Assembly: GCA_016875255.1 (NCBI GenBank)
Contig: VGRU01000219.1
Coordinates: forward strand, 1 to 6,055
Source of the DNA: Deltaproteobacteria bacterium
Lineage (GTDB): Bacteria; Desulfobacterota; BSN033; UBA1163
DNA: 6,055 nucleotides
Direction of reading: 5' to 3'
Position numbers and translations under genes: made by a program. This document shows, in pieces, positions 1-5,610 of this stretch. Within the stretch, counting starts at the first letter, position 1. Every line of letters starts with the position of its first letter. A model generated the notes under the pieces. It saw nothing but the letters and a program-made list of their open reading frames with translations, was not told where the DNA came from and made no database searches.

Positions 1-310
1 TCCTGCTGCCAAGTCTCTTATCCAATTCATCTATCCTGCTACTGAGTCTCTTATCCAATTCATCTATCCTTTGATTGAGGGTTTTTTGCCCTTCCTCAAT
101 CCTGATGAGGCGCTCCCTGATATCTAATATAACCCCCCCTTCTCCCCCCTTTAGCAAAACCCCTCCCTCTCCCCCCTTTAGTAAAGGGGGGGGTGCCTGC
201 CTGCCGGTAGGCAGGGGGGGGGGTTGGGTTTGCGCAAAGGCTGGATTGCAGAGTAAGATCACCCCCGCATAGGTGAAAAAGATTAAGAGAATTGCCTTTT
301 TTTGGATCAT
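1..310 (-). CDS. Exported coiled-coil protein, 3' end beyond window, with in-frame repeat insertion
   Basis: The gene starts at ATG 310-308, preceded by AAGGAG at a usable spacing, and stays open through position 1, giving 103 residues before the window ends. Residues 1-26 are a clear Sec signal peptide (MIQKKAILLIFFTYAG..., hydrophobic core, AFA|Q cleavage). Residues about 30-62 are Pro/Gly/Lys-rich and encoded by an intergenic-type repeat (LLKGGEGGV twice). From about residue 63 (DIRERLIRIEEG) it is a coiled coil containing RIDELDKRL twice with an 11-residue period. DIRERLIRIE aligns with DRDRLIRLE in the gene just upstream (337-822), so the two are tandem paralogues, 26 nt apart and probably co-transcribed. 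By analogy the missing C-terminus may hold a transmembrane segment. Function is unknown. Reading frame and homology are seen directly; whether the inserted peptide is tolerated is inference. Confidence 0.8.
   Translation of the reverse strand, partial: MIQKKAILLIFFTYAGVILLCNPAFAQTQPPPLPTGRQAPPPLLKGGEGGVLLKGGEGGVILDIRERLIRIEEGQKTLNQRIDELDKRLSSRIDELDKRLGSR
2..67 (-). repeat. 33-bp tandem repeat encoding 11-residue coiled-coil units
   Basis: Two units, 2-34 and 35-67, match at 30 of 33 bases. On the minus strand each encodes an RIDELDKRL-type unit of 11 residues, a hendecad coiled-coil period. The array touches the window edge, so more units may follow. Confidence 0.8.
131..222 (-). repeat. C/G-rich dispersed-type repeat inserted in frame in a coding region
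   Basis: This stretch contains two runs of the form CCCCCCTTTAG, then CCTGCCTGCCGGTAGGCAGG at 196-215, a near-palindrome differing by one base from the palindrome core at 2677-2698. Such modules are usually intergenic, but here the stretch lies between a signal peptide and a coiled coil. The minus-strand frame starting at 310 has no stop across it. The exact ends are judged from loss of protein-like sequence and may be off by a few bases. Confidence 0.7.
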
Positions 311-336
311 CCGACTCCTTTTTTTCCAATCATTGC

Positions 337-822
337 TTACAAGAGATTAAACTTCTTTAAAATTTCTGCGACATTGGAGTCTGTCTTACTGAGAGATCGA
401 AAGGCTTCAATCAGGGAATGAAGTTTCGAGCGATTTTCCGCAATCTCATCCTCGATCGCCTTCACTTTAAACTCGAAGGGCCTGATCATAGTTCTCCGAT
501 CCCAGATGGCAAACCCGATGGTTACGGCCACAATGGCGGTAAAAGAGGCTACGATCCCGATAAAAAGATTGATCATCTGATCAAATCGTTTATCGATGGA
601 CTCAAATCGTTTGTCTATGGATTCGAATCTTTTTTCGATGGACACGAATCTATTATCTACGCCCTCAAATCGCCTATCCATAGATTCTTTAAACTCTTTC
701 AATGTAACTTCGAGCCTGATGAGTCTGTCTCTGTCTTCCTGGGTAAAAGGAATCTCCCTGGCAAATGAGAATGTCGATGAAAATAGGATAAATAAGATGA
801 TTAACAACCCAGATTTACGCAT
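337..822 (-). CDS. Exported, membrane-anchored coiled-coil protein of unknown function
   Basis: A 161-residue protein. ATG 822 is preceded by AAGAGG at about 8 nt. Residues 1-21 form a signal peptide (SFA|R cleavage). Residues 28-83 form a long coiled coil, including five consecutive heptads of the type RFESIDK (about 51-85), which show at DNA level as a 21-bp period near 580-670. Residues 84-107 (INLFIGIVASFTAIVAV...) are a transmembrane helix followed by the basic DRR stop-transfer. Residues 118-147 are a second, shorter helical segment. The likely topology is a periplasmic coil anchored in the inner membrane with a short C-terminal cytoplasmic tail. It has its own promoter (842-869) downstream of the porin terminator, and a tandem paralogue follows at 310. 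No catalytic motif is visible. A structural or envelope-spacing role is a guess. Confidence 0.88.
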   Translation of the reverse strand: MRKSGLLIILFILFSSTFSFAREIPFTQEDRDRLIRLEVTLKEFKESMDRRFEGVDNRFVSIEKRFESIDKRFESIDKRFDQMINLFIGIVASFTAIVAVTIGFAIWDRRTMIRPFEFKVKAIEDEIAENRSKLHSLIEAFRSLSKTDSNVAEILKKFNLL

Positions 823-841
823 ATATTCAACCTCTTTTAAC

Positions 842-869
842 CCTATATTATCTATACCCCAAAAGTCAA
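842..869 (-). promoter_or_regulatory. Sigma-70-type promoter for the coiled-coil gene pair
   Basis: On the minus strand, TTGACT (869-864) and TATAGG (847-842) are separated by 16 bp. The start site would be near 835, giving a very short leader of about 13 nt that begins close to the Shine-Dalgarno site of the 822 start. The -10 box is the same as the porin promoter's. It lies just past the porin terminator, which makes independent transcription of the pair sensible. Confidence 0.6.
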
Positions 870-872
870 GAT

Positions 873-906
873 AAAAAAAGGGCCGCCTGAAAAGACGGCC
901 CCTTTT
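873..906 (-). terminator. Intrinsic terminator of the porin gene
   Basis: Arms at 880-887 and 894-901 form an 8-bp GC-rich stem (GGGCCG/CGGCCC plus a U-G and a C-G pair on the minus strand) with a 6-nt loop. A run of seven T follows on the minus strand (879-873). It starts about 20 nt after the porin stop codon. Five T also follow on the plus strand, so it could work both ways. Confidence 0.92.
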
Positions 907-922
907 TAGCTACGCGCTTCGG

Positions 923-2386
923 TTAGAAGGTGTAGGATAGTTCAGTGAGGAAAGCCCAGGGGGTTTTCGGCTTGTCGTTCGAAGATGTAGCTGAATCCCA
1001 GTATCTCAAGCCATCACCCGGGAACAAGGCTCCAAGACCGATATTAAATTTGAGGTTCTTGTAAATCTGGATTTCGTTGATCAGGTCAACTTCCCATCCG
1101 ATGGCCTTGTCATCCCTGAGTGTCACGCCATCTGCTTTTCTTGCAGTACCAACGGTATTTCCGTTCTTTGTGGTGTCTCCAATATAAAGCCCCTGGAGGG
1201 TAACTTTATACCAGGGTGTGGCCTTGAAACTTCCATAGAGTTTTGCCATCCAGGTTCCACCAATGGTGCCTCTGGACACCTGGCTGTAATTTCCAGCGAC
1301 TCCAATACCGGAGCCAACGTTGTTGATTCCACTGCCATAGAAGACTATGCTTTCGGCGAAGATGGCGAAGGCTTCTGATCCGGGAGGCATGACATAGCCG
1401 CTGACTTTGGTCACCCCTGCAGCGGGGAGACCAGCGGAGCTTGTTTTGCGGGTGTCAGATCCGGAAGCATACATTCCGACGAATCCAACGTTGATCTTAT
1501 CCAAAGGAAAATCAACTTTAGCCCGTGTTGCCCAGCCTCTGTATTTGACATCCCTGAATATAGGAGCTGCCTTGTCTTCAACTGTTCCACGGTCATAGAT
1601 GAAATCGAAGTTGAGATTGACAGGACCTACCTTTCCATCCGCATAAACTCCCAACCACCAGAAATTTCCCTGGTTGCTGACGGCTCCATCCGCGAATGGA
1701 TAGGTATTCATATTATAGTTAATCCCGTAACCGCCAACGGTAACAGTGCCGACTTTGGCATTCACATGGAGACCATAGATATCCACATCGTCAGATGCAT
1801 AATCCGTGTTCTCCAGAGCTTTGAACCATAGAAGCTGAATGTTAGCCGGGTCGACTTTTATGTTACCGGTGATGCCCATACCATCCGTGTAGATTAACAT
1901 GTTTGGCCTCATAGCTAAAGGCTGAAGACCTGCTCTCACGGAGATAGGGACTGGGATCCCCGGCACACCAAAATCGATGTAGACGTTCTTGATTTCAAGA
2001 GCGGCCCGGTCACCTGACCAAACTCCAAATTTATTTCGGCCATCACCGGTTTCACCCCATCGGCTGGAGTCCATCTCGAAGAAGATCGTTCCGCTCAAAT
2101 TTTTGCCCATAACGGCATCGAATTTGAGCCTGCCTCGAGTGGCCATCCAGGAGACGGTGTCATCGTAGGCAGCACCACCAGGCTGAAAAGCGGCTCCGAC
2201 ACTACCATACATACCCGCTGCAGCGTTACCCGTTGTGATGTTTTGGCCCCAGGTGCTAAACGTTGTGATAAACCCTGATGCCCTGAAGTCCAATTTTGGT
2301 TCTTCTTTCTTTGCCTGGGCAAATGCCATGGTTCCGAAAGCAAGAACCAGCAATGCAACGAAACTCAATACAATAAATTTCTTCAT
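923..2386 (-). CDS. Outer-membrane beta-barrel porin
   Basis: A 487-residue protein. ATG 2386 follows an excellent AGGAGG at 7 nt. Residues 1-23 are a signal peptide (MKKFIVLSFVALLV..., AFA|Q). The mature part alternates polar and hydrophobic residues as in transmembrane beta strands, with many aromatic girdle residues and Gly/Asn/Asp-rich loops. It ends in LSYTF, with the terminal Phe typical of proteins assembled by the BAM complex. The segment around residues 85-150 (RGRLKFDA..., FEMDSSRWGE, VYIDFGVPGIPV, VRAGLQPLAMRPN) resembles porins of Desulfobacterota and alginate-export-like barrels. The length fits a 16- to 18-stranded barrel; the strand count is inferred. It would allow diffusion of small solutes, with substrate unknown. 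It is monocistronic, with its own promoter at 2601-2629 and terminator at 873-906. It is probably abundant, given the promoter, Shine-Dalgarno site and terminator quality. Confidence 0.9.
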   Translation of the reverse strand: MKKFIVLSFVALLVLAFGTMAFAQAKKEEPKLDFRASGFITTFSTWGQNITTGNAAAGMYGSVGAAFQPGGAAYDDTVSWMATRGRLKFDAVMGKNLSGTIFFEMDSSRWGETGDGRNKFGVWSGDRAALEIKNVYIDFGVPGIPVPISVRAGLQPLAMRPNMLIYTDGMGITGNIKVDPANIQLLWFKALENTDYASDDVDIYGLHVNAKVGTVTVGGYGINYNMNTYPFADGAVSNQGNFWWLGVYADGKVGPVNLNFDFIYDRGTVEDKAAPIFRDVKYRGWATRAKVDFPLDKINVGFVGMYASGSDTRKTSSAGLPAAGVTKVSGYVMPPGSEAFAIFAESIVFYGSGINNVGSGIGVAGNYSQVSRGTIGGTWMAKLYGSFKATPWYKVTLQGLYIGDTTKNGNTVGTARKADGVTLRDDKAIGWEVDLINEIQIYKNLKFNIGLGALFPGDGLRYWDSATSSNDKPKTPWAFLTELSYTF

Positions 2387-2594
2387 CTCTTTTCCTCCTC
2401 AGTTTTTTTGTGATTCGTGAATCGTGCTTGCCCGCCGAAGTGTTAGTTTCTCTCCACGAAGGCGGGATTCGTGATTCAAAAACTTAACTCAACACACAGA
2501 ATTCACTACCACTTTACCAACCTCCTTAACTACCCCAAGTCACCTCCTTTCTCCTTGGATTTTGTGAACATAAATTACAAGCAGATTAAAATTC
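2387..2594 (-). promoter_or_regulatory. Long porin mRNA leader with extra Shine-Dalgarno-like sites
   Basis: The leader runs from the predicted start near 2594 to the porin ATG, about 205 nt. Besides the true AGGAGG before the ATG, it holds AAGGAG (2556-2551), AAAGGAGGTG (2550-2541) and AAGGAGGTT (2527-2519). The last is followed at normal spacing by GTG and a seven-codon frame ending in TGA. These sites may be chance purine runs, remnants, or ribosome-loading elements that stabilise the mRNA. Confidence 0.4.
2412..2474. repeat. Hairpin flanked by GATTCGTGA direct repeats
   Basis: GATTCGTGA occurs at 2412-2420 and 2466-2474. Between them, CCCGCC (2431-2436) pairs with GGCGGG (2461-2466), and GTG/CAC pairs inside beyond a GAA/GAA internal loop. 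The flanking direct repeats and hairpin suggest a small inserted repeat unit in the porin leader. Confidence 0.55.
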
Positions 2595-2600
2595 CCTAAT

Positions 2601-2629
2601 CCTATAACAAACCTGTAAAAAGATGTCAA
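2601..2629 (-). promoter_or_regulatory. Strong sigma-70-type porin promoter
   Basis: On the minus strand, a perfect TTGACA (2629-2624), a 17-bp spacer and TATAGG (2606-2601). An A-rich run (2639-2633 read on the minus strand) sits just upstream and could act as an UP-like element. It is the only good promoter between the porin and the repeats further upstream. Confidence 0.75.
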
Positions 2630-2639
2630 GCATTTTTTT

Positions 2640-2667
2640 GAGATTTCTGAAAAAATCCAGAAATCTC
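2640..2667. promoter_or_regulatory. 10-bp inverted repeat directly upstream of the porin -35 box
   Basis: GAGATTTCTG (2640-2649) and CAGAAATCTC (2658-2667) are perfect inverted arms separated by 8 bp. The inner edge is 10 bp from the -35 box. No U-run follows either arm on the transcript side, so it is a poor terminator. It could be an operator for a dimeric regulator of the porin, or a terminator relic; the role is inference. Confidence 0.5.
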
Positions 2668-2676
2668 TGATTACAC

Positions 2677-2698
2677 CCCTGCCTGCCGGCAGGCAGGG
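2677..2698. repeat. Perfect 22-bp palindrome (CCTGCCTGCCGGCAGGCAGG core)
   Basis: Both 11-base arms match exactly around the centre 2687/2688. The 20-base core recurs with one mismatch at 196-215 inside a coding region, so it is a dispersed module in this genome. Confidence 0.8.
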
Positions 2699-2795
2699 AT
2701 TAGGGGCTGATTACACAGACCTAAATTGAGCGATTCTTCCATAAGATTTTGGTATAACGTAGGGGCGGCTCTCTGTGGCCGCCCATTCTGGGAGT

Positions 2796-2836
2796 CGATA
2801 GGCGGGGGCCTGCTGCAGGTCTAACCCCGCCTATCG
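2796..2836. repeat. 12-bp stem-loop with inner hairpin
   Basis: CGATAGGCGGGG (2796-2807) pairs perfectly with CCCCGCCTATCG (2825-2836). The loop contains CCTG-CTG-CAGG, a second small hairpin. Neither side has a U-run, so it is not a classical terminator. Confidence 0.7.
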
Positions 2837-2885
2837 GGTGTAATTAAATTTTTACACAATTCCCCCAAGAGACTGTGTAGCAATT

Positions 2886-3003
2886 AGCCGTTCGCCCTGA
2901 GGCTCTCGAAGGGCGTAAGGTTTGTTCAGCCTCCGGCTCGGCTCCGCCCCGGAGGGAAGAGCCTCTGGCTCGGAGAGGACAGGCCTGTCGAAGGGCAAAT
3001 GGT
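2886..3003. repeat. Composite hairpin repeat of the GTTCGCCCTGAG...GAAGGGCG type
   Basis: The first hairpin is CGCCCT...AGGGCG near 2893-2915. A half-copy (TGTCGAAGGGCAAATGG) ends the block near 3003. Between them are CCTCCGG (2930-2936) pairing with CCGGAGG (2949-2955) and CCTCT (2962-2966) pairing with AGAGG (2974-2978). AGCCTCCGGCTCGG (2929-2942 region) and AGCCTCTGGCTCGG (2960-2973 region) are near copies. GC content is well above the flanks. No gene is seen here; long frames across it are repeat-encoded. Confidence 0.6.
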
Positions 3004-3057
3004 TGGTTTGGACAACAGGCCCTGAAGATGTGCCCCAATTTTACCTCTGCCATCCCA

Positions 3058-3300
3058 TCAATTTTGTTGTTGAGAGCTTTCGACAGGTCGCGCATGGGCG
3101 ATCTCACGGCGGCCGATTGGGCGAACTTGTGACGGAAAGAGTGAAACAACCTCCATTGTTTCACCGTCAAGGGTCACAAACTCAGCCTCATATCCTTTAC
3201 TGTTATCGTGAATCAGTACAACTGTTCCGATGTCGCCACGTTCAAGGCCATATTCCTGTAAATTGGTAGTGAGCACGACGGTGTCTAATTCTTTGATCAT
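3058..3300 (-). CDS. DUF4926-like small protein
   Basis: An 80-residue protein. I chose ATG 3300 over the upstream GTG at 3315 because GGAGG lies 6-7 nt before it and family members begin MIKELDTVVL. The body MIKELDTVVLTTNLQEYGL with RGDIGTVVLIHD, YEAEFVTLDGET and PSQVRPI is characteristic of the DUF4926 family: small, predicted mostly beta, function unknown. The REIAHARP tail is also common in such proteins. Family members are often found right after a DUF6883 gene (from memory). Here only a fragment of such a gene remains upstream (3308-3391), so this member may be orphaned. It is cytoplasmic by absence of a signal or membrane segment. A toxin-antitoxin-like role for the pair is sometimes suspected but is not shown here. 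Confidence 0.82.
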   Translation of the reverse strand: MIKELDTVVLTTNLQEYGLERGDIGTVVLIHDNSKGYEAEFVTLDGETMEVVSLFPSQVRPIGRREIAHARPVESSQQQN

Positions 3301-3307
3301 CAGGCCC

Positions 3308-3391
3308 TCCTTCACGGTGCTTGAATGAAAGAAGGTATCCTACTATTTTTTCCTGTGGAATAATTGACCTATCAATGTTGGGAAGTTTCAA
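3308..3391 (-). pseudogene. 5' remnant of a DUF6883-like gene
   Basis: From TTG 3391, with GGAGA about 7 nt upstream, the frame reads (M)KLPNIDRSIIPQEKIVGY followed by LLSFKHREG. This resembles the N-terminus of DUF6883 proteins (MKLPNA-R-I---EK--GYLL---H--G). Resemblance then stops abruptly and the frame runs into the Shine-Dalgarno site and coding sequence of the DUF4926-like gene, reaching TGA at 3242. About 28 codons are left of a protein that is usually over 100 residues, so most of the gene was probably deleted. There is an in-frame stop two codons before the TTG, which rules out a longer N-terminus. The family match is by memory of the motif pattern and is moderately sure. Confidence 0.6.
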
Positions 3392-3420
3392 TTCTTATCT
3401 CCAAAACTTGCCAAGTCATA

Positions 3421-3596
3421 TTATTGTCTCACTCGGGGAGAAAAACCCTCGCCTTCAGGCGAAGACTTTAGTATGCACACTGTGTGCAGGTTTTTTAGAT
3501 TTCCCCTCGTGAGGATTTCTGTGCTGTTTGTTTTGTCTTTAGCTGACTTCAGTCAGTAGAGAATCCACCAGCTTGTAGCTGGTGGTAGTTCAATTA
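3421..3596 (-). repeat. Multi-hairpin repeat element, copy 1 (IS200/IS605-like non-autonomous DNA?)
   Basis: The block 3421-3476 matches 5701-5762 at 52 of 56 aligned bases plus one 6-nt gap, both starting TTATTGTC. Hairpins in order: TCGCC-TTCA-GGCGA (3449-3462), TGCACAC/GTGTGCA (3474-3488), CCTC/GAGG (3505-3514), CTGACT/AGTCAG (3543-3556) and a 9-bp CCACCAGCT/AGCTGGTGG with 3-nt loop (3565-3585). No gene is inside. On the minus strand the first hairpin is followed by GGGTTTTTC, so it could terminate transcripts coming from the FG-GAP gene. The IS200/IS605 idea rests on end hairpins and short CTTTAGC-type motifs only. The high-coordinate end is approximate. Confidence 0.65.
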
Positions 3597-3678
3597 GGAA
3601 TTCATAAAGAAGTCCAGAATCTTTTTGGGTAATAACGCGGGCGACATATTACAGCTTACAGCCCATCATCCCCATCGC

Positions 3679-5262
3679 TTAGAACAGCTTAAAAAACAAA
3701 ATATTGCTCGTGCCTTTTTTATCGGTGACGCCTTCCGAGTTAACCACGGCAGCCACTAAATCTTCATTGCCGTCATTATCGGCATCTTTTATCTGGAAAT
3801 CAACAATGTAGCCATTGATTTCCCGTGTTTTCCATTGGGTCGTTAACCTTCCATCCTCCCAAACCAAACTATAAATTTCTCCTAGATCAAAATTTCTTAC
3901 CCTTTCGAAAATTCTTGTTGGGGAGTAATTTTTATTAATAATGACTTCACGGATTCCATCACCATCAAGGTCTTTTATTAGTATTCTCGCTGGAATATAA
4001 ACCCTCCAGGGAGGCGCTTCTCCTCTATAAACAGGATCTGCCTTCTTTTTTGTATCGTAGGAAATGTCGGTTCCTCCGAACCTTTCTCTGCTTCGCCATT
4101 CAAATTTCCCATCCGGAGAGGAGATTTTTATTCGTTCTGAATTATCTAATATAATTGTATCTGTTGTCCCAATGTTTCGAATATCGGATATGGCAAGCCC
4201 GAAAATCTTCGACTCTTTTGGAAAAGGCATTTTCGGGCCTTTTTCAAAAGTTTTTTTCTTATAGATGAATTGATAAATTGGCCCGGTAAATAAGCCATCC
4301 GAGCCCATCTGCTGTCCCATTAAGACAGGCCCATCTTTCGGGTGTTGGAGCACCCTATAAAACCAGCCCGATTTTTTTGTAACGACCCTGAACTCTCCCT
4401 GTTCGTATTCGATGATGAAGGATTGTAAATTATCCTCAACAACAGAAGTGACGATTATTTCAGCAAATCCGTTTCGATTCAGATCCGCCACATCAAGGGT
4501 TAGAAAGTTATGCTGATAGCCGATCTCAATTTTCCGGAAGAGGCTCAATTTATCTCCATCATATTTAAAGATATAGAGGTTATGTTTGTCCATGACCACG
4601 ATCTCGTTCTTCTTGTCTCCGTCCACATCGCCGATATCGAGGCCCTTGATTTCAAAATCGAAGGTCTGGCTTTTTTTGAACCCCAGTTCTCCTGAACCGA
4701 TCCTTCCGATCTCCCTTTCCGGACGAATGAGATAGGGATGCCTTGGCTCCGAAGGGCGACTTACTGAGGCACGGCGGCCAATAATCCTAAATCCGATGTC
4801 CTGCGCAAAATCTCCGATCTTCAGCATCACATCATCGATGCCCTTATGCTGGGTATAGGCGCCAAGCGGAGGCTTATCCTCGGTAATGCTGATGAGCCGT
4901 GCATCGAGGCTGATGTAATTTCCGATCTTCGTGATGCTTCCGAGGACGACATAATCTGCTCCGGCTCTGGTTCCGACCTGTTTTGCCACAGCTTCGTCAA
5001 GACGCATGGGTCTCATCTCATAGAGAATTCTTTCCACGACCGTCCGTTCAATGACAATGATTCTTCCTTCCACGGTGATCCTTGAGGTGAGGATGTCATT
5101 GATGCCTTCTCTCAGGTAATCAAGATTCTCCTGGCTGTGAATGATGAATGGGAGAATGGCAACTTTGTAGACTTTGCCGGGTTCTTTGGGTTGGGCTTCT
5201 AAGTGAAAGGGAAGAGTGAGGAGGGAGAGTAAACATAGGATAAGGATGGATTTAAATTTCAT
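3679..5262 (-). CDS. Secreted protein with TolB/CsgG-like N-terminal domain and FG-GAP/VCBS-type repeats
   Basis: A 527-residue protein. ATG 5262 has AAGGAA upstream. Residues 1-23 are a signal peptide (LEA|Q). Residues about 33-125 resemble the periplasmic alpha/beta domain shared by CsgG, FlgO and TolB-like proteins (VAILPF, then a long helix, then GADYVVLGSITKIGNYISLD and ARLISI). Residues 200-527 resemble a beta-propeller built of FG-GAP/VCBS-like blades, each with an acidic Ca-binding loop: DVDGDKKNE (212-220), DLNRNGFAE (260-268), a degenerate DIRNIGTTD (360-368), DLDGDGIRE (431-439) and DADNDGNED (493-501). The Ca ligands are intact in the first, second, fourth and fifth; the third has lost several. 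It ends in FFKLF, with a terminal Phe. It probably acts in the periplasm or at the cell surface as a binding or scaffold protein. The ligand is unknown. It lies 70 nt after the 78-residue coiled-coil gene and may share its transcript. Confidence 0.85.
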   Translation of the reverse strand: MKFKSILILCLLSLLTLPFHLEAQPKEPGKVYKVAILPFIIHSQENLDYLREGINDILTSRITVEGRIIVIERTVVERILYEMRPMRLDEAVAKQVGTRAGADYVVLGSITKIGNYISLDARLISITEDKPPLGAYTQHKGIDDVMLKIGDFAQDIGFRIIGRRASVSRPSEPRHPYLIRPEREIGRIGSGELGFKKSQTFDFEIKGLDIGDVDGDKKNEIVVMDKHNLYIFKYDGDKLSLFRKIEIGYQHNFLTLDVADLNRNGFAEIIVTSVVEDNLQSFIIEYEQGEFRVVTKKSGWFYRVLQHPKDGPVLMGQQMGSDGLFTGPIYQFIYKKKTFEKGPKMPFPKESKIFGLAISDIRNIGTTDTIILDNSERIKISSPDGKFEWRSRERFGGTDISYDTKKKADPVYRGEAPPWRVYIPARILIKDLDGDGIREVIINKNYSPTRIFERVRNFDLGEIYSLVWEDGRLTTQWKTREINGYIVDFQIKDADNDGNEDLVAAVVNSEGVTDKKGTSNILFFKLF

Positions 5263-5332
5263 GGGGAGTTCCTTTCTTTTTTGACGAATGATTCGAATGA
5301 CATCGAATTTGGCGAACCATAGAATGCGTGTT

Positions 5333-5569
5333 TTAGCCTTGCCTCTTAATATCTGAAAGCATATGCATAATCTGATCTAATCTCGTATGGACCTGGTCGA
5401 TGCGGTCATTTAATGATGTATGAATCTGGTCTATTCGAGTATTTACTGCTTTTAGGTCCTCCCTCATTTCTTTCATCTGCTCTTTTAATTCTTTTGTTCG
5501 TTCTTCAACGACATCGTAGATCAGTTCCAGAGTCACTTTTTTAAAAATATGTTTTACGGTTGCTTTCAT
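5333..5569 (-). CDS. Small cytoplasmic coiled-coil protein
   Basis: A 78-residue protein. ATG 5569 is preceded by a strong GGGGAGGT at about 6 nt. There is no signal peptide or membrane segment. An N-terminal helix (residues 1-22, HIFKKVTLELIYDVVEERT) leads into a charged coiled coil. Two 11-residue units, RIDQIHTSLND (45-55) and RIDQVHTRLDQ (56-66), have the same hendecad pattern as the exported protein at 1-310. It ends with SDIKRQG, and coiled coils of this kind often run longer, so a C-terminal truncation is possible but not shown. It is first in the presumed two-gene unit with the FG-GAP protein. Function is unknown; oligomerisation through the coil is the only safe inference. Confidence 0.82.
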   Translation of the reverse strand: MKATVKHIFKKVTLELIYDVVEERTKELKEQMKEMREDLKAVNTRIDQIHTSLNDRIDQVHTRLDQIMHMLSDIKRQG

Positions 5570-5610
5570 TTTTTACCTCCCCTCCCGAGGTTCAAAATAA
5601 ACCAAAAATT

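Larger units (their letters stand above)
2669..2846. repeat. Block of nested palindromic repeats with inverted ends
   Basis: This 178-bp block begins with TGATTACACCC (2669-2679) and ends with GGGTGTAATTA (2836-2846), an inverted match at 10 of 11 bases. A further TGATTACAC lies at 2709-2717. Inside are a perfect 22-bp palindrome (2677-2698), a 7-bp GGGCGGC/GCCGCCC stem (2763-2784) and a 12-bp stem (2796-2836). No protein-like frame is present. It could be a miniature inverted-repeat element or several small repeats stacked together. Confidence 0.5.

Noticed and set aside
96..329. 77-residue minus-strand frame across the C/G-rich repeat
   Set aside because: It is a different frame from the signal-peptide/coiled-coil reading starting at 310 and has no signal or domain; it is repeat-encoded.
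583..670. Short regular repeats that might suggest a CRISPR-like array
   Set aside because: The 21-bp period has no spacers and corresponds to coding heptads in the gene at 337-822.
1123..2358. Several frames of 60-87 codons inside the porin on both strands
   Set aside because: They are shadows of a well-supported gene with signal peptide, barrel pattern and terminal Phe.
2640..2667. Inverted repeat as an intrinsic terminator
   Set aside because: The T-run precedes the stem on the plus strand and no T-run follows it on either strand.
2763..2836. Stem-loops as a tRNA or riboswitch
   Set aside because: No T-loop, anticodon arm or conserved aptamer core is visible; the stems are simple palindromic repeats.
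2844..3170. 108-residue minus-strand frame downstream of and overlapping DUF4926
   Set aside because: It overlaps the end of the DUF4926-like gene and otherwise translates the composite hairpin repeat; it has no ribosome site or family pattern.
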